Source: JAADHI01 sp964451325
GTDB taxonomy: Bacteria; Nitrospirota; Nitrospiria; SBBL01; JAADHI01
Direction: 5' to 3'
Assembly: GCA_964451325.1 (NCBI GenBank)
Contig: CAYVHO010000012.1
Location: 1-64,000 of the forward strand
DNA length: 64,000 nt
In this document: positions 39,946 through 47,536 of the stretch, in pieces
Layout: each line of letters starts with the position of its first letter
Numbering within the stretch: the first letter of the stretch is position 1
Notes under the pieces: generated by a model
Seen by the model: only the letters and a program-made list of their open reading frames with translations
Databases searched by the model: none
What the model was told of the DNA's origin: nothing
Program-made: the position numbers and the translations under genes

Positions 39946-40597
39946 TTAGTGTCTCGTTAAAAATGATACCAAAATGAGCTGATCAGGATTTATCGTATTG
40001 TCGGGTGGCGGATCGCCACTGAGCAAGGTCTTCAAACTTCGCATTTCAAATAAAGTGAGTTGAAGCAAACGAATGATTTGCTGCGTACTGTTTTTTGTCT
40101 TTGATTCAAATTTGATAAAAGCCAAGAGTGAATAAGCACACATCGCAATCCAGATCTGAGTCATCACTGCATTTTTTGTTGTGCCTATAAATGTTTTGAT
40201 CTTCAGATTCTGTTTGATCCATTTGAAAAATAATTCAATTTGCCAGCGTCGTTTATAGATATCTGCAATTGTTTTTGCAGAAAGCGAAAAGTGATTTGTC
40301 AGAAAGACCTAGTGCTTATCCGTTTCAGGGTCACGGTAGCCAATTCGACGGAGGGCAATGGGATAGTCTTTTTTTGCTTTTACGCCAATAAATTGGATCG
40401 TTTGATCACTGCTCAGCCCTTGTTTTCTGGACACTTTCCGGCGTTTGAGTACGGCATATTTTACATTGGATTTCAGGCGACTGACAAAGAATATTCCCTG
40501 ATTTGTCAATTGGTTATACCAACGATAATCTGTATAACCCCGATCACAGGCAACAATACTCCCGCTAGTAAAAGAGAGGCAAAAGACACATAATCAC
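39946..40597 (-). mobile_element. IS4-family transposase remnant (5'-truncated, internal TAG)
   Basis: On the minus strand one frame encodes SGSIVACDRGYTDYRWYNQL, TNQGIFFVSRLKSN, GYRDPETDKH, then a TAG at 40309-40311, then VFLTNHFSLSAKTIADIYKR, RWQIELFFKWIKQN and a tail to 39946. The catalytic aspartate (ACDRGY) and the YKRRWQIELFFKWIKQ signature with the catalytic Glu are those of IS4-type DDE transposases. The N-terminal half is missing beyond about 40597. The element abuts the decayed cytochrome copy on one side and a PII fragment on the other. It cannot move by itself. Confidence 0.85.
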
Positions 40598-40617
40598 CCG
40601 ATCCCTTCAGCACGACT

Positions 40618-40735
40618 TCACAAGGCCTCGCCATCTTTCGCACCGGTTCGGATCTTGATCGCCTCTTTAATCTCCGATACAAAGATATAGCCGTCTCCTT
40701 TTTTTATATCTTTTATTGATGTATCGTTGCAATGT
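40618..40735 (-). pseudogene. C-terminal fragment of a PII (GlnB-type) signalling protein
   Basis: A minus-strand frame reads GDGYIFVSEIKEAIKIRTGA followed by KDGEAL and TGA at 40618-40620. This matches the C-terminal end of PII proteins, where GDGxIFVxxxxEAIxIRTGExGxxAL is strongly conserved. The T-loop and N-terminal two thirds are absent. The codons before GDG (DTSIKDIKK) do not look like PII and overlap the promoter region of the cytochrome at 40753. It looks like the stump of a PII gene cut by the duplication or by the insertion. Confidence 0.65.
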
Positions 40736-40752
40736 AATCGGGAGAAAAAACA

Positions 40753-41070
40753 ATGAAAAAAACACACCTATTTTTCATGATACTTTGCACAGGTCTTATG
40801 TTTGGGCTTCTGCCCGCCGAGGCTTCCGAGCTTGAAGCAGGTAAGGCTTTTTTTAAAAAAAACCGATGTATCCTATGTCACACCATTGAAGAGAGTGGGG
40901 GTAAAGTCGCCTCAGATCTTTCAAAAATCGGAAACAAACGCGAGCGTGCATGGTTTTTGAAGTTTTTCAAAAACCCAAAAAAATTAGTGCCCACGGCAAA
41001 GATGATGCCAATACAGGGCAGTGAAAAAGAACTCGCAGCCTTAGCCGATTATCTGCTGGCCCAAAAATAA
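40753..41070 (+). CDS. Small periplasmic monoheme cytochrome c
   Basis: The 105-residue protein has a signal peptide (HLFFMILCTGLMFGLLPAEA) and a short class I cytochrome domain with CILCH at 39-43. TAKMMPIQGSEKELAALADY lies near the end and supplies the axial methionine. The mature protein of about 80 residues is the size of soluble electron shuttles. GGGAG precedes the ATG. The stop is followed in the same frame by GAGGAG and the ATC-started membrane cytochrome at 41083, so they form a unit. A deletion-scarred second copy of this gene lies near 39391. Confidence 0.9.
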   Translation: MKKTHLFFMILCTGLMFGLLPAEASELEAGKAFFKKNRCILCHTIEESGGKVASDLSKIGNKRERAWFLKFFKNPKKLVPTAKMMPIQGSEKELAALADYLLAQK

Positions 41071-41082
41071 GAGGAGACAGAC

Positions 41083-41826
41083 ATCACTTTACCCACCCCC
41101 CGACCGTTTAGCTTAAAAACAATATCTACACCCGTAAAGGTCTTATTTACTTGTCTGCTCCTGACCCTAGGCATTGGCTATCTTTTTGCCCTTGCCTATC
41201 TTTACCTCGTTGAAATTGAACCCCACAATTCAGAGGGACACGGTGTCCTGCAGGGTGTCATTGAAAAATATTACGGCAAACGGGGTGGCACGCGACTCGA
41301 AGCAGCCTTGAATGGTTCAATGGGAGATAATATTACGCCTGCTGAAAAGGAACAGGTCTTCCTCTGGATCAAAGGGGGCGCAGGTGAGAAAGCTTATGGG
41401 GCTGTTGCACCGATTTTTCAGGGAAACTGTGCGATCTGCCACAGCCCGGACTCGGGTTTATCCCTTCCCCCTCTGACCTCTTTTGAGGAAGTCGCAGTCC
41501 TTACCACAATGGACATGGGGCAATCAATAAAAGCACTTGTTCGCATCTCCCATGTCCATCTTTTTGGCATGAGCTTTATCTTTTTTATGACCGGCGGGAT
41601 TTTTGCGCTGAGTGAACTCAATGTCCGATGGCGCAGCCTCATCATCGCCGCACCCTTCATCGCAATCTGGCTTGATATCGGTTCCTGGTGGTTTACAAAA
41701 TTACAACCGATTTTTGCCTATGTCGTGATTTTTGGCGGACTATTGATGGGCATTTCATTGTTATTACAAATTGTGATCTCTCTTGGAGAGATGTGGCTTT
41801 GGAATGTCAAAAATAATAAACTTTGA
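41083..41826 (+). CDS. Membrane protein with periplasmic heme c domain, apparent ATC start
   Basis: The 247-residue protein has an N-terminal membrane helix (KVLFTCLLLTLGIGYLFALA), a periplasmic part with heme site CAICH at about residue 115, and three or four helices (FIFFMTGGIFALSELN, LIIAAPFIAIWLDIGSWWF, VVIFGGLLMGISLLLQIVIS). The first ATG is at 41308, which would remove the first helix. No ATG, GTG or TTG lies between the TAA at 41068-41070 and that helix. GAGGAG at 41071-41076 followed six bases on by ATC points to ATC as the start. The decayed copy has ATC in the same place. It probably anchors heme for the small cytochrome. Confidence 0.75.
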   Translation: MTLPTPRPFSLKTISTPVKVLFTCLLLTLGIGYLFALAYLYLVEIEPHNSEGHGVLQGVIEKYYGKRGGTRLEAALNGSMGDNITPAEKEQVFLWIKGGAGEKAYGAVAPIFQGNCAICHSPDSGLSLPPLTSFEEVAVLTTMDMGQSIKALVRISHVHLFGMSFIFFMTGGIFALSELNVRWRSLIIAAPFIAIWLDIGSWWFTKLQPIFAYVVIFGGLLMGISLLLQIVISLGEMWLWNVKNNKL

Positions 41827-41882
41827 ATCTCTCCCGTCTTCTCTGCTGATTTTTAGGGACATCATGACCCGGATTAAAATCA

Positions 41883-43280
41883 TCAGTGATAACCAAACAA
41901 ACCCCGCGTTTTGATTAAATTCACGACCTGAGATGGCACCATCGCTTCCCATGAGGGGTCAGCATTTTGGATTTTCTTCAAGACCTCGCGAGAGAAGATC
42001 GGCAGACAGGATTCATCATAACCCTTCAGAGCAAGCAGATACTCATTTTCGTGTAGATGGGCATAAAGGTGCTGAAGGTTCGGCGTAACCTCCAGATTGG
42101 CAGCGGTGGTCAGCACCCCGCTTTTTGGGTCTTTCTTGGGATAGACATATAATTTCAGGTCATTTTTAAACAAACGACCAAAAGACTCTAGAATACCCCC
42201 TTCCAGGTCTGAATAATATTTTTCCTTAAAAATCTCGTTCACGATGCGAACACCCATGACCAAAACAATCATTTTATCGGTATAACGAAACAGGTAGTCC
42301 GCCAGTCGATAAAATCGGCCATAATTGGAGATCAACACAGTTTTTCCCAGGGCACCCAATAGATCGACACGATCTAGAAAGTCTTTGTGATCGATTTTCC
42401 CGTCTTCAGAAAGATTTCGTAAGGTCATTTCCGTCAAGACCGTAATCTCGCTGCCCTCTACTCCCGCCTCCTGGGCAAACTGAGCCTTAGCGCAATCCAG
42501 CATGTCGATCGCAACGCGTGTTACAGGACGAAAGCTGCCACGCTCAACAAGAATCGCTTTTTTGTAAAGAATTTCAGAGGGCTGAACCACATCGCCATCC
42601 GAGGTAAACATTGCGGAGTCGGCCAATCCTAAGCGCACCAGTTCCAGGCTCATGATGCGGTTGTCTTCATCTTTGAAGACTGGACCACTCAACTTGATCA
42701 TGTCCACTTCCACCCGTTTGCGTGTCAAGTTGTCAAGCAATGATTCTAGAAAGGTTTCCATGTGATGATGCCGGAAAAATGCACCATGAATCATATTCAC
42801 ACCAAAAATCCCGAGCGCTTCCTGTTGATTCAGATTGGATTCATCCAGCATGCGAATATGGATAATGATTTCAGAAGGTTCTGTGCGAGGGCTCGCCTGA
42901 AATCGGATGCCGAGCCAACCATGAGATTCGTCTGTTTGTAAAAAGCTTCTGGCTTTCACCGTATTCGCAAAGGCAAAAAAAGTGGTCGTATCTCCGACAG
43001 AAGCATCTAATCGAGTCCTGAGCAGATTGAACTCACAGTCCAACATGCTCCGCAGGCGTTGTCGGCTGACATAACGTGCGGTGTCGCCGTAAATGGCATC
43101 ACTCACGGTCATGTCGTAAGCAGAAATGGATTTGGCAATCGTTCCTGCCGCGCCACCGACTTTGAAAAAAAATCGGGCAACTTCCTGACCCGCGCCAATT
43201 TCAGCAAAAGTGCCATACTTTGCATGATCCCGGTTAATCTGCACGGCCTTTTGATTGGTACTGAGCATTTCTTGTACCAT
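41883..43280 (-). CDS. Conserved 465-residue protein of unknown function
   Basis: The protein begins VQINRDHAKYGTFAEIGAGQ, then EVARFFFKVGGAAGTIAKSI and SAYDMTVSDAIYGDTARYVS. I recall near-identical openings in a widespread bacterial family whose annotations conflict (nicotinate-nucleotide adenylyltransferase and TonB-dependent receptor have both been used, and neither is convincing here). It has no signal peptide, membrane helices or metal-binding motifs that I can see, so it is probably cytosolic. The segment HGAFFRHHHMETFLESLLDN is His-rich. It is last in the ftsH, FAD oxidoreductase series on the minus strand, 65 bases after the oxidoreductase stop. Its function is unknown. Confidence 0.8.
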   Translation of the reverse strand: MVQEMLSTNQKAVQINRDHAKYGTFAEIGAGQEVARFFFKVGGAAGTIAKSISAYDMTVSDAIYGDTARYVSRQRLRSMLDCEFNLLRTRLDASVGDTTTFFAFANTVKARSFLQTDESHGWLGIRFQASPRTEPSEIIIHIRMLDESNLNQQEALGIFGVNMIHGAFFRHHHMETFLESLLDNLTRKRVEVDMIKLSGPVFKDEDNRIMSLELVRLGLADSAMFTSDGDVVQPSEILYKKAILVERGSFRPVTRVAIDMLDCAKAQFAQEAGVEGSEITVLTEMTLRNLSEDGKIDHKDFLDRVDLLGALGKTVLISNYGRFYRLADYLFRYTDKMIVLVMGVRIVNEIFKEKYYSDLEGGILESFGRLFKNDLKLYVYPKKDPKSGVLTTAANLEVTPNLQHLYAHLHENEYLLALKGYDESCLPIFSREVLKKIQNADPSWEAMVPSQVVNLIKTRGLFGYH

Positions 43281-43345
43281 TTTGATCTCCTGTTAGTGTA
43301 AGTGAGCCGAAGAACTCATTCTTATCCGTATCTTTCCGGTAACAA

Positions 43346-44491
43346 TTACACTTTCGCGCAGCGACACCAAACGCAGTCGCAGTGTGTCGGGTGGATGCAG
43401 CGCTCATCTTTGACACGGCTTTGAACATGTCGCTTCGCTAAAGGCAGCAGCAGGCTTTTTTTAAAGCTCATGCCATATTTCTCTTTCATAAAGGGACGGA
43501 TTTCCGCTTGTCCTTTTAACTGTTTCATTAAGGTGCGATATGCTATCGCACCGAAACGATCAATTAACATTCTATTGACCATGCCGGCCTGAAGAAAAGG
43601 CAACAACTGTGCTTTCCAGAGCACATCATACGAGATATCCTGTATGATGCTCTGTGCTGAGAGATACCCCGATACCATGGCATAACGCATGCCGAAACCC
43701 CAGAGAAAATCCTGAAAACCCGCCGATTCTCCAATATAAAGACGTGGCCCATGCTCTTCTGACTTGGCGATGTAAAAATTGCCGAAGCCCCCAAATTCCC
43801 GTGGCTCGTTCATTTCAAAGGGGATCTGTTTTTGGAAGGCTTGTTTCATTTTTTCAAAACAGGCCTTTTCCTTGTGATAGTCTCGAAAAAGCACGGTCGC
43901 CATGGTCGCCAGCCCTTCATGAATCAAAAAATAGGCATAGCCCCCCGGAGCAATTTCATCATCTAAAATGGTCAGAGACTGGTCAGGAAGATCTGTATGA
44001 AAGGTCACGCCTTTTGCAATGGCATCGGCCCCTTTTGGCCCGGTGGCAGTAATGGTCCGTCCTTCGATTGTTTTTTTTCGATGTTCAAATAAAATCTCAA
44101 CCCCGGCTTCGAGTGCTTGCATTTTAAGACCTTGATCAAGCGAGTCCGGCACCTGCCCGCGTCGCACCAAATAAAAAAGAGGCGTCTTGGACTGAAGGTC
44201 CAACTGCTCCCCCGTTGGGCCTTAGATTCGCCCCCCATAAAATGGCCCACAGCGAAAATTGATTGCGATGCCCATTTTATCCAGCGTTTCCAGAATATCT
44301 TCTTCCTGGCTCCAATTCTCGATGCCCTGAAAATCGCCATGAAAGCGGCATCCGACATCTTTACGGGCTTCATACACCTTCACCTGGAATCCGGCCTTCT
44401 GAAGGGTCATTGCCGCGACAAGCCCAGAAGGGCCGGCACCGACAATCTCCATTTCTTTTTTCCCCATTTTCTTTATCTCCACTGCACTCAT
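43346..44491 (-). pseudogene. FAD-dependent oxidoreductase (geranylgeranyl reductase-like) split by one in-frame TAA
   Basis: One continuous frame of 382 codons would encode an FAD-binding oxidoreductase: MEIVGAGPSGLVAAMTLQKA and GFQVKVYEARKDVG (dinucleotide loop), then FYLVRRGQVPDSLDQGLKMQ and ALEAGVEILFEHRKK, then GFQDFLWGFGMRYAMVSGYL. A single TAA at 44222-44224, between GGRI and GPTGEQLDLQ, interrupts it with no frame change. The C-terminus is Cys/His-rich (CIHPTHCDCVWCRCAKV). The ATG follows the ftsH stop directly, and a second ATG lies eight codons in. It may be a recent nonsense mutation, a sequencing error or a readthrough site. TAA excludes selenocysteine. Confidence 0.75.
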
Positions 44492-46369
44492 TCAAATAGC
44501 CTGATCGTATTCCTCTATCAGCTGCTCCAACTCAAGGCGTTCAACCACTTCCTTTTCTAATAGACGCGCTTTGAGGGTTTCTAGCAGTACTTTTTTTTTG
44601 TTTAAAGTTTTTGTAACACGCTCATGAGACTCTCTGAGAAGCACCTGAATTTCTTCATCAATCGTCTGGGCTGTCTTTTCGCTATATTCTTTTTGGGAAT
44701 GAGAAATTCCCATCTCGAAACCCATCGGTGAGCGCGGAGATTCAAAGGTCACCAGACCAAGCTGCTCAGACATCCCGTATTGGGTGATCATGTGGCGAGA
44801 AAGATCAGTGGCGCGCTGAAGATCATTCTGCGCCCCCGTAGAAATATCGTCATAAATAATCTCTTCCGCCACCCGACCGCCCAGCAAGACATCCAGGCGA
44901 TCCAATAATTCGGTTTTTTTCAAGAGGTAGCGGTCTTCAGTCGGGAGTTGCTGCGTATAACCCAGTGCCGCAATACCACGAGGAATGATCGAAATTTTTG
45001 CGACCGGATCTGCATGTTTACGAAACATGGCAATGAGGGCATGTCCCGCCTCGTGATAAGCGACGGTCTCTTTTTCCTTGGGATTGATGACGCGGTTTTT
45101 CTTTTCGAGTCCTCCGATAATGCGATCAATCGCGGCATCAAAATCGGCCATTTCAACGGACTCTTTTTCTTTGCGCGCTGCAAGCAAGGCCGCTTCATTC
45201 ACCAGGTTGGCAAGATCCGCACCCACAAAACCGGGGGTTTTGGCTGCAATGACCGTGATATCCAGGTTTTCCGAAATCTTTACTCCTTTGGTATGCACCT
45301 TCAGGATTTTTTCACGCCCTTTTATATCCGGCCGATCAATTGCCACATTCCGGTCAAATCGTCCTGGGCGAAGCAAGGCGGGGTCTAAAATCTCCGGTCG
45401 ATTAGTCGCCGCCATGATGATGACGCCCTTGTTGGTATCAAAACCATCCATTTGCACCAGAAGCTGATTCAAGGTCTGTTCTCGTTCATCGTTTCCCCCC
45501 ATCGGACTCATGCTCCGCGCTTTTCCCATGGCATCCAATTCGTCGATAAATATGATACAGGGGGCTTTTTCCTGGGCCCTGGCAAAGAGATCACGCACAC
45601 GAGCCGCACCCACCCCCACGAACATTTCCACAAAATCTGAGCCACTCATACTGAAAAAAGGCACGGCAGCTTCGCCAGCGACAGCCTTCGCCAAGAGGGT
45701 TTTTCCCGTGCCGGGTGCGCCGACTAAGAGCACTCCTTTTGGAATATTCCCGCCAAGCCGACGATAGCGCTCCGGATTTTTCAAAAAAGAAACGACTTCC
45801 ATCAGCTCTTCTCGCGCTTCGTCAATACCAGCTACATCGTCAAAGGTCACTCCCGTTTCTTTTTCAACGTAGACTTTGGCTTTATTTTTTCCGATCTCCA
45901 TCACACCGCTTGCACCGCCCATGTGCCGCATGAAAATAGACCAAATTCCCACAAAAACGACTGCGGGCAAAATCCAGGAAAGCAGTGTGGTCAACCAGGT
46001 GCTTTCCACTTGACCCGCAAAACGCACATTGGCTTTTTCCAATTCCTGAATCAGCGTGGGGTCATCGACCCGGATTGTCGTAAAACGGTGTACGCCATCC
46101 CCTTCATTGCTTTTTTCAAGGGTTTGTTCAAGCTGTTTGATCTTCTCCGGTGGAAGTATTTTTTCCAGGCCCTTAATCGAAACGCTACCGCTAATACGTT
46201 GTGTACTGAGGGTCACTTCTTTGATCTGTGCCGTTTTTAAGAGGGATTTGAAATCACTATAGCTGAGATTTTCGACATGAGGCGCAAAAAATAGACTTTG
46301 AAATATCGTTAAAATAAAAAAAGTAATAATGAAGTACCAAAGTGAAAACTGTTGTTTATTTTTTTCCAT
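44492..46369 (-). CDS. ftsH: ATP-dependent zinc metalloprotease FtsH
   Basis: The 625-residue membrane AAA protease has two N-terminal helices (SLWYFIITFFILTIFQSLFF and TWLTTLLSWILPAVVFVGIW) around a periplasmic domain. The AAA module follows with Walker A VGAPGTGKTLLAKAVAGEAA, the pore loop MSGSDFVEMFVGVGAARVRD, Walker B CIIFIDELDAMGK and RPGRFDRNVAIDRPD. The protease site HEAGHALIA carries the zinc histidines. It degrades misfolded membrane proteins. The start was set at 46369, with GAGGAG before it, since a 74-codon extension has no homology. It sits inside a copper-resistance series, so it may be a stress-linked copy beside a housekeeping one. Confidence 0.97.
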   Translation of the reverse strand: MEKNKQQFSLWYFIITFFILTIFQSLFFAPHVENLSYSDFKSLLKTAQIKEVTLSTQRISGSVSIKGLEKILPPEKIKQLEQTLEKSNEGDGVHRFTTIRVDDPTLIQELEKANVRFAGQVESTWLTTLLSWILPAVVFVGIWSIFMRHMGGASGVMEIGKNKAKVYVEKETGVTFDDVAGIDEAREELMEVVSFLKNPERYRRLGGNIPKGVLLVGAPGTGKTLLAKAVAGEAAVPFFSMSGSDFVEMFVGVGAARVRDLFARAQEKAPCIIFIDELDAMGKARSMSPMGGNDEREQTLNQLLVQMDGFDTNKGVIIMAATNRPEILDPALLRPGRFDRNVAIDRPDIKGREKILKVHTKGVKISENLDITVIAAKTPGFVGADLANLVNEAALLAARKEKESVEMADFDAAIDRIIGGLEKKNRVINPKEKETVAYHEAGHALIAMFRKHADPVAKISIIPRGIAALGYTQQLPTEDRYLLKKTELLDRLDVLLGGRVAEEIIYDDISTGAQNDLQRATDLSRHMITQYGMSEQLGLVTFESPRSPMGFEMGISHSQKEYSEKTAQTIDEEIQVLLRESHERVTKTLNKKKVLLETLKARLLEKEVVERLELEQLIEEYDQAI

Positions 46370-46409
46370 CAGAGCTCTCCTCTGCTCCAGTAAAAACAGA
46401 TGATCTGTT

Positions 46410-46613
46410 CTAAAATCCTCTGAGTGAGATCGCTCGATTGACCCGGGAAATTGCAATCTCGTAAGCGGCGGTGCGTAGGTCAACCTGCTTTTCTCGAAAG
46501 GATGCAAGCAGCAAGTCCCTTTGGGACCCTTGTAGATCGAGAGAATCAAAGGCCCGTGATAGGAAATGACGCTGGGCATCCTGGCAAACACATTTTTTCA
46601 TTTCAACCGTCAT
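46410..46613 (-). pseudogene. Internally deleted glutamate dehydrogenase (ends joined)
   Basis: The 67-codon frame combines two pieces of the Glu/Leu/Phe/Val dehydrogenase family. The start AQRHFLSRAFDSLDLQGSQR resembles the N-terminal helix of bacterial glutamate dehydrogenases. The end REKQVDLRTAAYEIAISRVN plus RAISLRGF matches their C-terminal helix (VxLRTAAYxxAIxRVxxAxxLRG). The whole catalytic and NAD-binding core, over 300 residues, is missing, yet the reading frame is kept. ATG 46613 overlaps the end of the DUF5676-like gene. It may be expressed as a small protein but cannot be a dehydrogenase. The C-terminal match is strong, the N-terminal one moderate. Confidence 0.55.
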
Positions 46614-46875
46614 TTTTATTTCCTCGCATCGTCGCAACATTATAAATTGGGGTCCAAGTCAAGGCAAAGAACCAACCGTAACCGTAGCTTTCAATCAAAC
46701 CCAAGAAGAAACTGCCCCAAGTGAGCCACTCAAAACCCGGTAGTAGCTTTTGCCAAACACTGTACATCGCGTGGGCTGGAAAAAGAAGATCGAAAAGCAC
46801 ACAGAGCGTGAAGCTGATGGCGATGGTCAAACTGGTCGCATGACCCACCGCTGAAATCGAAAGTCCCCGTTTCAT
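46603..46875 (-). CDS. DUF5676-like small membrane protein
   Basis: The 90-residue product has two hydrophobic helices (SLTIAISFTLCVLFDLLFPA and FFLGLIESYGYGWFFALTWT). The segment FEWLTWGSFFLGLIESYGYG and the end PIYNVATMRG match the DUF5676 family as I recall it. Such genes commonly sit in copper-resistance islands beside YHS-domain and CopA genes, as here. The ATG overlaps the stop of the upstream YHS gene by ATGA, and GGGAGGTG lies before it, so it is translationally coupled. Its molecular role is unknown. Confidence 0.75.
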   Translation of the reverse strand: MKRGLSISAVGHATSLTIAISFTLCVLFDLLFPAHAMYSVWQKLLPGFEWLTWGSFFLGLIESYGYGWFFALTWTPIYNVATMRGNKNDG

Positions 46876-47186
46876 GAATCACCTCCCTTCAGTTGTTTTA
46901 AAAAAGCTTCGGGATCAGCATCAAATTGGTCGAGACATTTTTTTGAGCAAAAGCGATAGAGCTGATTCTTGTGCATTTTTCCATAACCTGAGTCGGATTC
47001 AACGGCCATACCACACACCGGGTCGGTCTGTTTCCCATCTTTTGCCGGGGGGTTTGTGTGTTCATGGTTTTTGTCTTTTTTCCCATGTTCACCGTGGCCG
47101 CCATGCACCATGTGCGCACCGCAACCAAATCGCATCATGAAGTAGAAAAAAGCGGCGAAAAGTAGAAATGATCCTAAGCCTTCCAT
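46872..47186 (-). CDS. Membrane-anchored YHS-domain protein
   Basis: The 104-residue product has an N-terminal membrane helix (GLGSFLLFAAFFYFMMRFGC), a His/Lys-rich linker (HMVHGGHGEHGKKDKNHEH) and a YHS domain. The domain starts TDPVCGMAVESDSGYGKMHK and has QLYRFCSKKCLDQFDADPEA as its second cysteine part. YHS domains bind metal ions, often copper, and are typical companions of Cu(I) ATPases. AAGGAGG precedes the ATG. It lies between the small YHS gene at 47229 and the DUF5676-like gene on one strand. It probably binds copper at the membrane. Confidence 0.88.
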   Translation of the reverse strand: MEGLGSFLLFAAFFYFMMRFGCGAHMVHGGHGEHGKKDKNHEHTNPPAKDGKQTDPVCGMAVESDSGYGKMHKNQLYRFCSKKCLDQFDADPEAFLKQLKGGDS

Positions 47187-47228
47187 GCTAGCCTCCTTCC
47201 TTTCTTCCCTTCTTTGCTTACAATTCCA

Positions 47229-47498
47229 TCAACAACAGCAAGTACTTTTTTGGGAAACACTTTTGTTTCCCTCCTCGGAACAACATCCAGCGGGCTGCTC
47301 AGAACCATCACGGCAACAAGCAGACTCATCTTGACCTTGATCGTTTTTATCCCGACCGCCCAACACACGATTCGGGTCTTTTTCAAAGGTCGTCTTGCAG
47401 GATATCGAACAAAAATGATAACAACTGCCATTGTAGGTCCTCGTTAATTTCGTGTTTTTTTCATCAACGTCCATTCCACAAATCGGATCCTTGACCAT
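47229..47498 (-). CDS. Small YHS-domain protein with cysteine-rich tail
   Basis: The 89-residue protein consists of a YHS domain (MVKDPICGMDVDEKNTKLTR, CYHFCSISCKTTFEKDPNRV) and a hydrophilic tail with Cys-Cys pairs (SACCRDGSEQPAGCCSEEGN and a terminal CCC). The tail would add many thiolate ligands for copper or another soft metal. AAGGAGGTG precedes the ATG at 47498, so this start was chosen over a frame beginning 39 bases earlier. It directly follows copA on the same strand. A cytoplasmic copper-storage or delivery function is likely by context. Confidence 0.85.
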   Translation of the reverse strand: MVKDPICGMDVDEKNTKLTRTYNGSCYHFCSISCKTTFEKDPNRVLGGRDKNDQGQDESACCRDGSEQPAGCCSEEGNKSVSQKSTCCC

Positions 47499-47536
47499 CG
47501 GTTCACCTCCTTTTTTATAGACCATATCTTTCATCA

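Noticed and set aside
44222..44224. Selenocysteine or pyrrolysine at the internal stop of the FAD oxidoreductase
   Set aside because: The codon is TAA, while those use TGA and TAG.
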